This document shows, piece by piece, positions 1 through 7,435 of a stretch of 64,000 nt of DNA. The stretch lies in NCBI RefSeq assembly GCF_023273855.1, contig NZ_CP096884.1:682001-746000 (forward strand). The letters are read 5' to 3'. A program made the position numbers and the translations under genes. Within the stretch, counting starts at the first letter, position 1. Each line of letters opens with the position of its first letter. Under the pieces are notes generated by a model. It ran no database searches and was not told where the DNA came from. It saw only the letters and a list, made by a program, of their open reading frames with translations. The DNA is from Seonamhaeicola sp. ML3 (lineage in GTDB: Bacteria > Bacteroidota > Bacteroidia > Flavobacteriales > Flavobacteriaceae).

Positions 1-1034
1 AAAATGAGATTAATCAAGAATCAGAAAAAAGGATTAAAGAAGTTAAAGAATCGGTTGAAAAACAGCTTTCAGATATAAGAAAAGACAATACTGAACAACT
101 CAATGAAATGAGAAAAACTGTTGACGAAAAACTTCAAAAAACAATAAATGACAGATTAAGTCAATCATTTGAAACGGTCGGAAAACAGTTGAAATCTGTT
201 CAAGAAGGCTTGGGTGAAATGAAAAATTTGGCATCAGATGTTGGTGGTCTAAAAAAAGTATTGAGTAACGTAAAAATGCGTGGCGGAATTGGAGAAGTTC
301 AATTAGCTATGTTATTGGAACAAATACTTGCACCTGACCAATACGAAGCGAATGTAAAAACAAAAAAAGGAAGTTCATCTACAGTAGAATTTGCAATTAA
401 ACTTCCAGGAAAAGACGATTCAAGTAGCGTTGTTTGGTTACCAATCGATGCAAAATTCCCAAAAGATATTTACGAAAAACTTCAAGATGCATACGAAGAT
501 GGCGACCCAAGTCAAATTCTTTCAGCCCAAAAAGAACTTGACGGTACAATTAAGAAAATGGCCAAAGATATTAGCGAAAAATATCTTGACCCACCAAACA
601 CTACTGACTTTGGTGTAATGTTTTTGCCATTTGAAGGGATTTACGCAGAAGTTGTCAGAAAATCAGCTTTGCTTGAGACGTTACAGAGAGATTATAAAAT
701 TATAGTTACTGGACCTACTACATTGGCCGCTATTTTAAACAGTTTACAAATGGGCTTTAAAACCTTGGCAATTCAAAAAAGAAGTAGTGAAGTTTGGACT
801 GTATTGAGCGATGTAAAAAAGGAGTTTAAGAATTTTGGCGGAATGATGCAAAAGGCTCAAAAGAATATTCAAACTGGTTTAAATCAGTTGGACGATGTTA
901 TGGGAGTTAGAACAAGAGCAATCCAAAGAAAATTGAAAAATGTAACATTGCTCGAAGAAAAAACAGAAAATATCATCCCAGAATTAAACGACAGAATTTT
1001 AGATTTCGATGATGACGAAAAAGAAAATGAATAA
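1..1034 (+). CDS. rmuC: DNA recombination protein RmuC, 3' part
   Basis: The reading frame is open from the window edge (first whole codon at nt 3), so the N-terminus is missing. The visible part begins with a charged coiled coil (about 100 residues, rich in E, K and Q) and runs into the conserved RmuC domain, with the signatures RGGIGEVQL, PIDAKFP and MFLPFEGIYAE, and ends in an acidic tail. RmuC-family proteins are predicted nuclease-like proteins that limit recombination at inverted repeats; the C-terminal core is related to restriction endonuclease folds. Usual length is 400-500 residues, so about 100 residues lie outside the window. The family call is firm; the cellular role is known only from distant homologs. 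Confidence 0.9.
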   Translation, partial: NEINQESEKRIKEVKESVEKQLSDIRKDNTEQLNEMRKTVDEKLQKTINDRLSQSFETVGKQLKSVQEGLGEMKNLASDVGGLKKVLSNVKMRGGIGEVQLAMLLEQILAPDQYEANVKTKKGSSSTVEFAIKLPGKDDSSSVVWLPIDAKFPKDIYEKLQDAYEDGDPSQILSAQKELDGTIKKMAKDISEKYLDPPNTTDFGVMFLPFEGIYAEVVRKSALLETLQRDYKIIVTGPTTLAAILNSLQMGFKTLAIQKRSSEVWTVLSDVKKEFKNFGGMMQKAQKNIQTGLNQLDDVMGVRTRAIQRKLKNVTLLEEKTENIIPELNDRILDFDDDEKENE

Positions 1035-1062
1035 TAGAGTACTGCTCACAACAAAGATGGCT

Positions 1063-1130
1063 ATAAGTAATTGCTTGTTCTCGATTACTTCTGAAAATCC
1101 TCGTGGATTTTCAGTTTGGTTTGTACTTGC
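1063..1130. repeat. Intergenic repeat element, copy A, with internal hairpin
   Basis: A 17-base block at 1063-1079 (ATAAGTAATTGCTTGTT) recurs exactly at 2739-2755. It is followed by a perfect 10-bp hairpin (CTGAAAATCC, loop TCGT, GGATTTTCAG; 1091-1114) and by GTACTTGC at 1123-1130, also present in copy B. It separates rmuC from the DUF4236 gene. I infer a mobile or cassette-boundary element; it has no T-tract, so it is not an ordinary terminator. Confidence 0.6.
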
Positions 1131-1198
1131 AAAATTAAATGCTAACCCATTTAACTATTCATATCCTATACCACTAGCACCAATACAACCAAACAACA

Positions 1199-2308
1199 AT
1201 GGGATTAAAATTTAGAAGAAGACAAAAATTATTTCCGGGTTTCTATGTAAACTTTAGTGCGAGTGGAATTAGCACTACTTTAGGTATTAAAGGATTTAAT
1301 GTTAGTCTCAATAAGAACGGAGCTTATTTAAACACTGGAATTCCAGGAACTGGAATCTATGACAGAAAAAAAATTACTGACTGGGAATCTAAAAAACAAA
1401 AATCTGAAGACTTTGTACCAGAGCTACAACAAACCGAAAACTATTTCCTTCCAGAAAATTTAAGAGGCGAAATAAAAAGTAAAAATGCTTCAGAAGTTAC
1501 TACACATGGTTTAGTAGAGTTAAAAGAGACATTAGTTGCGGCAAATAAAGAAATGGTTGCGATTAAAAAAGAAATTTCGCAACTTGAAAGAAAGGTTAAA
1601 AATTCAAATACTTTAAAAATAATCTCAAAAGTATTTTTAATTGGATTTTTAATTAAATGGTTCGATAACGATTATATCGAGAAAAAGGAATATTTAGTCA
1701 ATTTAAAAAAACAAGTTACGGAATGCCATATTGATATAGAAATCGATATGGATAGAGTTCTAGATGAAAAATATTTGAAACTAAAACTTGCTTTTGATAA
1801 TTTACTAGAATCGTCTTTAACTTGGGATATTACAAATGCAATTCCAAATGAAGATAATCGCTCTTCAGCCTACAGAGATATTGAAAGAATACGAACAAAA
1901 ATCAGATATGAAAAAATTCCATTTTTAAATTCTGTTTACGAAGCAATGTGTTTCCAAAATCAAAATGGAAGTAATATTTACATTTATCCTGGGTTTGCGG
2001 CATTATTCGATAACAAACAAAACTTTGGACTAATTGAACTAGATGAACTTGAATTGAATTTTGAGCCAATGAATTTTCTAGAGACAGAAAAAATTCCCAA
2101 AGACAGTAAAGTTGTTGGAGAAACTTGGGCAAAAGTTAATAAAGATGGTTCGCCAGATAGAAGGTTTAAAGAAAATTATAAAATTCCAATTGTCAGATAT
2201 GGAGAATTAACATTTAAAAGCGACACAGGTGTATTTGAAGTATTTCTATTTAGCAACGAAAATTTTGCCGAGGAATTTTTCGGAAAATACAATGATTATA
2301 TGGAATAA
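1199..2308 (+). CDS. DUF4236 domain-containing protein
   Basis: The first 55 residues match the DUF4236 pattern: a GLKFRRRQKLFPGFYVNFS start, then the glycine-rich GISTTLGIKG and TGIPGTGIY turns. Residues about 100-185 form a lysine/glutamate-rich coiled coil interrupted by a short hydrophobic stretch (about 138-155, FLIGFLIKWF), and the C-terminal 170 residues have no family I recognise. No function is established for DUF4236, which is often found fused to variable C-termini in accessory regions. The gene stands alone between two repeat-bearing or empty gaps, which fits a cassette-like acquisition. The domain call is good; the function is unknown. Confidence 0.75.
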   Translation: MGLKFRRRQKLFPGFYVNFSASGISTTLGIKGFNVSLNKNGAYLNTGIPGTGIYDRKKITDWESKKQKSEDFVPELQQTENYFLPENLRGEIKSKNASEVTTHGLVELKETLVAANKEMVAIKKEISQLERKVKNSNTLKIISKVFLIGFLIKWFDNDYIEKKEYLVNLKKQVTECHIDIEIDMDRVLDEKYLKLKLAFDNLLESSLTWDITNAIPNEDNRSSAYRDIERIRTKIRYEKIPFLNSVYEAMCFQNQNGSNIYIYPGFAALFDNKQNFGLIELDELELNFEPMNFLETEKIPKDSKVVGETWAKVNKDGSPDRRFKENYKIPIVRYGELTFKSDTGVFEVFLFSNENFAEEFFGKYNDYME

Positions 2309-2421
2309 TATATTGGTGCTAACAAAGAACTGAGTTAAAAAAACAAACCTTTTTAGACTAATTTAGAAACAAACCGCTTTATGACGGTTATTCGAACCGT
2401 AGGGTGTATAAAACACACATT

Positions 2422-2682
2422 ATGAGTGAAAAAAAACTACTTAAAATCATACTGGGACTGTTAATCGCTGTTCTATTACACAACCTTTTCTTGAATTATG
2501 AAATTCAACAAGTTAAAGAGGAGGCTGAAAGAACTAAACGATATGCCAGTTCGGCGGAAAATCATGCTAGAGAAGCTGCTGAAAATTCTCGTGAGGCTGC
2601 TGACTACGCATCTGAAGCCGCAAATCAAGCTGCAACTGCTGCATACAGGGCGTTTGGTAACCAATGTAGTTACTGCCCTTAA
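2422..2682 (+). CDS. Small membrane-anchored Ala-rich coiled-coil protein
   Basis: An 86-residue protein. The ATG at 2422 (MSEKKLLK) is preferred over an in-frame GTG at 2404. One hydrophobic segment (about residues 7-24, IILGLLIAVLLHNLFLNY) is followed by a heptad-like helix with repeated AAENSREAADYASEAA-type units and a short C-terminal CSYC pair. It resembles alanine-zipper or coiled-coil stalks held to the membrane by an N-terminal anchor. I recognise no named family. Composition and clean punctuation suggest a real gene, although it is short and isolated. Confidence 0.55.
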   Translation: MSEKKLLKIILGLLIAVLLHNLFLNYEIQQVKEEAERTKRYASSAENHAREAAENSREAADYASEAANQAATAAYRAFGNQCSYCP

Positions 2683-2738
2683 TTAGTAAAAAGTTTAAAC
2701 AAGTACAAAAAGAGTCAAAAAATGCACCCAACATAGCA

Positions 2739-2776
2739 ATAAGTAATTGCTTGTTTTCCGGTTGGTGCGTACTTGC
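2739..2776. repeat. Intergenic repeat element, copy B (short form)
   Basis: It shares ATAAGTAATTGCTTGTT (2739-2755) and GTACTTGC (2769-2776) with copy A at 1063-1130, but lacks the central hairpin found there. It lies between the small coiled-coil gene and the metallopeptidase gene. The same block order with a deleted centre suggests a repeat family that varies in its hairpin. Confidence 0.55.
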
Positions 2777-2847
2777 TAAGTTAAGTATTAAACAACACAA
2801 CTACACATAGGTTTTGTGTTAAAAATCAGTTATAACATTGAAGAATT

Positions 2848-3909
2848 ATGGATATAGATTTTATGTATAAACTTAAAGAATATAACATAATTGACAATCC
2901 TTTTGACTACAAATATTTGGATGCTGAAATTATTGAAAAGTATCAGTTTTTTGCAGATCAATTTGAGAAATTATATGAAGAAAAAAATGAACGTTATAAT
3001 TTAACAGATTGTTTTTTTTATATAAGAGACGACATATCTTGTAATGCATTTGCCAGAAACAAAAGAGGCTATAATATAATTGGAATTACCAAAGGATATG
3101 CTGTTCAAATGTTAGAGGCTTTTGACGAAAAAATAATATCAAATAATTCTATTAATAAATTAATCGAATCAAATAATGGAAGTATTTCATCTGGATATAA
3201 AAAGCTACTAAAAACCAATGATTTTAGCGTCTCTAAATTCATGCTAAATTGTTCAAATCAATTTACTTTCGGACATGAATTTCAACACATATTACAATTT
3301 AATAGTTCGAAAATAATTGTTGAAAATTACATTTCTGAAAACATTGATTTATCTAACTTCTGTATTAAAAGGCATGCCTGGGAGTTAGACGCTGATTTCT
3401 TTGCTACCTGGGATGTTTTTGGATACATCCTAAACGTCAAGAATGGTTATTATTTCAAGAACAAACAAGATATTAATGAAAATGCATTTATTTGTTTACT
3501 ATTTTTAGGAATAGGCAGTATTTGTATTACAAAGACATTCTCCTATTTTGGAAAATGGAATTACAAAAATGACATTAAAAAGATTAATTTTTACACAAAA
3601 AAACATTCACATCCACATCCTCTTGTTAGAATACTCCACATTCTTGATAGTTACCATGACCAAATCAAAGATAGTTTTCCTTCTTTAAAAATTGACAAAC
3701 AGGGTTTATTGAACAATGTTATGTTATTAATGGAAATATATTTTAAAACACAGTCACCAAATAAGAAAATATTATCTTCATTTTTTAAAGATATTGACAG
3801 GTATTTAAATATTGCTAATGAGTATAAAGATGAATTGTATGATATTGCAATAAAAGATGAAGCAATAAGAACTTTACTTAATAAGAGAAATATTAAGTTT
3901 AAAGAATAA
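2848..3909 (+). CDS. Putative zinc metallopeptidase (HExxH), possibly Lit/U49-like
   Basis: A 353-residue protein with no signal peptide. A zincin motif, HEFQH, lies at residues 143-147, followed about 32 residues later by a second acidic motif ELDAD (179-183), which could supply the third zinc ligand. A C-terminal HSHPHPLVRIL stretch is of a kind common downstream of the active site in such peptidases. The layout resembles cytosolic gluzincins such as peptidase family U49 (phage-exclusion protease Lit, which cleaves EF-Tu), but I cannot confirm that family by eye. It stands next to, but is not co-transcribed with, the defence operon on the opposite strand. Peptidase-like fold: fairly confident. 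Substrate: unknown. Confidence 0.55.
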   Translation: MDIDFMYKLKEYNIIDNPFDYKYLDAEIIEKYQFFADQFEKLYEEKNERYNLTDCFFYIRDDISCNAFARNKRGYNIIGITKGYAVQMLEAFDEKIISNNSINKLIESNNGSISSGYKKLLKTNDFSVSKFMLNCSNQFTFGHEFQHILQFNSSKIIVENYISENIDLSNFCIKRHAWELDADFFATWDVFGYILNVKNGYYFKNKQDINENAFICLLFLGIGSICITKTFSYFGKWNYKNDIKKINFYTKKHSHPHPLVRILHILDSYHDQIKDSFPSLKIDKQGLLNNVMLLMEIYFKTQSPNKKILSSFFKDIDRYLNIANEYKDELYDIAIKDEAIRTLLNKRNIKFKE

Positions 3910-4088
3910 AAACTAATCCCAACTAAGTACAACCGGAATTACGGCAGAATGGACTACGTCCGAATGCACCCCGAATTGCCATCAACAGCCTAAAAATTTA
4001 TTATTAACCTGTAGCCTATTTCAGGACTAGACACTTTGGAACGTTCTGCCATTTTAATTAAATTATTTGGGTTATTGGAGTTATTCAA

Positions 4089-6455
4089 CTAAACCTTTAC
4101 ACCATACTTCTTTAACTTTTTGAGAGAATCATCAACTATTTTCATTCTTTTTAAGTCAATGTTTTCCTTTCTTTTAAGTTTTTGTCTGACGGTTTTAATG
4201 ACACTCAATTCTTTAAAAGTAAATGTACCTGTTTGTTCTCCTAAATCTATAATTTGACGCCATTTAGCCTCATCTATCAAAAGGAGTCTATTATATAATG
4301 CGGATGGATCTATGCTTTCACATTCATCAAGTTCACTTAAAATTGTAATATCTTTAAAATTTACTTTTAATTGTTCTAACTTTTTAATAATTCTTACTCC
4401 AACTGAAATTTCATTTTCTGTAAAATTTCCAGAATATTTCATTTTTCTCCGAATACTTGACAACATATTATCTTCATATTTTGATAGTACATTTGTTCTA
4501 ATATTATACTTGAATAGGCCATCCCAAAATCTAAGCCCTAAATCTGAAATTCGTTTTAAATTATCATATTTACGGATTTCTTCACTATCATCCTCATTCT
4601 GCTCATACCTTTGTTTATAATCCCTTTCACTTACTATATATGGTTTTAATATATCGAGATCAAAAGGGCATTTTTTCTGTTCTAATAACTTGAGCCATGT
4701 CTTTTCTGATTTTGCAGCTTCACTAATTAGTAAAACATTTAATGATGTAAAATATTCATATACATAGATTAGTCCCTTTTTCAACTCCGTTTTGAAAGAT
4801 TCATCTATAATTTGCTTATTCCATATTTTACCTAAATCAATTTTCCCATCTGTTAATTCATGTAAAAGAGATAAAGTATATGCAACTGTGTGAGATTTAA
4901 TATTTGTATCTCCTATTGGATCCTGATTCTTTCTTCCAAAAAGTTTATCAGTTGTCTTAAACAGTATAGCATTAGCAACTATATCTTCCCACATTATACG
5001 TGTAGGTTTCTTTTTTTTATACTCTTTCTCTGCTTCTCTAAGATAAATATTGTAGTTCTTCTGTGCTCCTTTAGATACATGATAAGGTATTCTATCATAA
5101 ATATTCATGTACTTAGCTACCTCAGATTTCAATATCTTCTGAGAGGTTGGATATTTTAATTTAAAAGCTCTTTGCTTACCGGCTGTAGGTTCTTTATTTA
5201 ATGATTCTTTATATTGACCTTTAACTCTTTCGAAAAACCAAATAGACTGTTTATTTCTATCATCAGGATCAATAGCATAAGTTGTTCTCGATAATTCCTC
5301 TAGCTTTATTAAAAAGGGATTATTAGAACTCAAATCTAGCTCAGAAACCTTATTTTGACTATTGGCATATCGAGAAATATTCGGGACCATTTCATTCTTT
5401 TTTTCTTCGTCTTTGATTACTGTCAATTTCATTTGAACGAAGACTTCAGAAAGGTCAGATTTAAATTTTTTGAAGGTATGAAACAAAGATGCTGTGGTTT
5501 GTCCTCCATTAACAATTTGAAAATCTTTAACACTTGTGATAAAATTTCGCCCCCCTATTTGCTCTGTTTTCACATCTATTGCCGTAGTAGCTAAACCATT
5601 ATTATATGGTAAAAACATTTCAGGATTTTCACGAATAGTATCTCTTATTCCACGATTAACCTTTCCGGTTTGTTGTAAAAAAGCCCTCACGTTACTTTCT
5701 AATAGTCTGGTACCATAATTTTTGTACAAGGCAGCAAGGGCGTCTCCTGGAACAATTGCTAAATAGCATTCATAAAGATTATTTTTTGAGGGCATTTCTA
5801 GACATGGAATATCAACACCTAAAGTTTCCCTAAAATCAATTTCGATGGGCTCTCGGTTATATTTGGATTGAGATAAACGGTGTAAGCGTTCTAAATCCCA
5901 TATATGGACATTTATTAAAAGATCATCAAATCCTTTTATTTTAGCTTTTGGGGCATCAAAAGGAATATTACCATTTGAGATAACAAAGATGTTTATTCTA
6001 ATAAAATCATTTCTATGCTTTTTTATAAGGCTTGCTAAACCATACGCTTCCGTTGAAGGCTCTATCTCGTCCAAATGACCTTTCAACGCTGCATTCAAAA
6101 ATTTAGCTGACCATTTTAACAATCCGTCAAATTCAGGTTTTCTTAAAGAGTAAATATCATTGGTATCTGAATAATGAGTTATAAAAAGGTCTACACTTTC
6201 AAACCCTTCTTCAATAGAATAACCATTAATTTTAAGATCAATATTTTCAAAGCGATTCTCTTTAACATAAGGACATAATCTAATACCATCTGTTTCTCCT
6301 GCTTCAGCTAAAATCTCCATTATGTATTCGGTGAACTTATCCTCTTTAGACGCTCCATCTTCATCTGAATAAGCTAATGAATTTACTTCATGGAACACTT
6401 CTTGTGTGTATTGTTCTAATTCAAAATCGGAATGTTGAGTGGTTATATTGCTCAT
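4089..6455 (-). CDS. AIPR (abortive infection phage resistance) family protein of an Mza-type defence operon
   Basis: A 788-residue protein and last gene of the five-gene operon; its ATG overlaps the preceding stop by 4 nt. The AIPR core is recognisable around residues 280-340: PYNNGLATTAID, then FQIVNGGQTTASLFHTF, the hallmark of PF10592. The N-terminal 200 residues look like the mixed alpha/beta region that precedes AIPR in other members, and the C-terminal third is lysine-rich and helical. AIPR proteins occur in abortive-infection and restriction-like operons; their biochemical activity is not well established. The partners (methyltransferase, GHKL ATPase, Z1, PD-(D/E)XK) place it in the MutL-Z1-DUF4420-AIPR class. 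Confidence 0.88.
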   Translation of the reverse strand: MSNITTQHSDFELEQYTQEVFHEVNSLAYSDEDGASKEDKFTEYIMEILAEAGETDGIRLCPYVKENRFENIDLKINGYSIEEGFESVDLFITHYSDTNDIYSLRKPEFDGLLKWSAKFLNAALKGHLDEIEPSTEAYGLASLIKKHRNDFIRINIFVISNGNIPFDAPKAKIKGFDDLLINVHIWDLERLHRLSQSKYNREPIEIDFRETLGVDIPCLEMPSKNNLYECYLAIVPGDALAALYKNYGTRLLESNVRAFLQQTGKVNRGIRDTIRENPEMFLPYNNGLATTAIDVKTEQIGGRNFITSVKDFQIVNGGQTTASLFHTFKKFKSDLSEVFVQMKLTVIKDEEKKNEMVPNISRYANSQNKVSELDLSSNNPFLIKLEELSRTTYAIDPDDRNKQSIWFFERVKGQYKESLNKEPTAGKQRAFKLKYPTSQKILKSEVAKYMNIYDRIPYHVSKGAQKNYNIYLREAEKEYKKKKPTRIMWEDIVANAILFKTTDKLFGRKNQDPIGDTNIKSHTVAYTLSLLHELTDGKIDLGKIWNKQIIDESFKTELKKGLIYVYEYFTSLNVLLISEAAKSEKTWLKLLEQKKCPFDLDILKPYIVSERDYKQRYEQNEDDSEEIRKYDNLKRISDLGLRFWDGLFKYNIRTNVLSKYEDNMLSSIRRKMKYSGNFTENEISVGVRIIKKLEQLKVNFKDITILSELDECESIDPSALYNRLLLIDEAKWRQIIDLGEQTGTFTFKELSVIKTVRQKLKRKENIDLKRMKIVDDSLKKLKKYGVKV

Positions 6456-7435
6456 ATCATTTTACTTATAACAGATTCGAGTTCAGTTTCAAAAGGTTCT
6501 AGAGCCGTTAAATCTATTTGGTATTTTACATTATGAATAGCTTCATTATTAATGGTATCATTAATTAATACAGGAAAACCATTTTGCACCTTAAACACTC
6601 TTTGAGAACGAATAATAAACTCTATTTCATCATAATGCTTCTCTTCTCCAAGAGGAATACCCGAAAGATCAAGTTTCTCCTCAAACAACCGCAATAAATT
6701 AGGGTGCTTAGCCACTTTTTGTTTAATGCCTTCAATCAGTTTTTTTAAAGTATCTGAGCCATTACTTAATTCATCAAGATGAATCACATGTAAAAAGAGG
6801 TTATCCAATATAGTCCAATCTAATTGCAATTCACTAGCAATATTAACCGTTGGTTTAGTTGCCCTAGAGCTTTTTACTTCAACTGCTGATAGTCCATTGC
6901 TGAAATCTTGATTTGAACCCTCAGGACCTGTCCAAGAAGAAATTGTCTTTACAAAATCATTGGAACTATTCAATAAAGTGTTTAAAAATATTAATTCCCC
7001 ATAAAGGCCTCGTTGTCGTTCTTTGGAAAGTAATTCCCCTTTTATTTTTGCAAATAATTTTCCCCAATACCCAACTTTTTCATTTAAGATTAGCGGTATG
7101 CTGTTTTCATTATCTAAATTTTTAAGACTACTAATCAAATCTTCAAGAAAAAGTATGAATACGTCTATTAGGTCATTATCCGATAGTATAATTGTAACGT
7201 CCTTCTTTCCCTTTTTTGAATCCAAAACTCTAATCTCAACCCCATGAAATCGCTTCAAATAATTCTTATGTATTGGTGTTGATTCATTTAATTCAATTTG
7301 AAACATTTTTGCATTAGACACACCGATACGCCCAACAAAGCAATTAAAACCTACATGAACAGCAAAATGTTCACGTAACGTGATTGATCCTGAATTTAAT
7401 TCCTGATTTATCCATATGTCCTTAATATTACTCAT
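6452..7435 (-). CDS. PD-(D/E)XK motif protein (DUF4420) of the Mza-type operon
   Basis: About 327 residues from the chosen start, ATG at 7435 (MSNIKDIW). An in-frame ATG at 7453 is possible but would overlap the Z1 gene by 26 nt instead of 8. The nuclease-like core is visible as GLYGEL (Glu about 147 from this start), then SNQDFSNG (Asp about 177) and VEVKSS (the E-x-K motif, about 186-188), in the order expected for PD-(D/E)XK folds. All three candidate catalytic residues are present, so it may be an active nuclease. It is translationally coupled to Z1 upstream and AIPR downstream. Confidence 0.82.
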   Translation of the reverse strand: MSNIKDIWINQELNSGSITLREHFAVHVGFNCFVGRIGVSNAKMFQIELNESTPIHKNYLKRFHGVEIRVLDSKKGKKDVTIILSDNDLIDVFILFLEDLISSLKNLDNENSIPLILNEKVGYWGKLFAKIKGELLSKERQRGLYGELIFLNTLLNSSNDFVKTISSWTGPEGSNQDFSNGLSAVEVKSSRATKPTVNIASELQLDWTILDNLFLHVIHLDELSNGSDTLKKLIEGIKQKVAKHPNLLRLFEEKLDLSGIPLGEEKHYDEIEFIIRSQRVFKVQNGFPVLINDTINNEAIHNVKYQIDLTALEPFETELESVISKMI

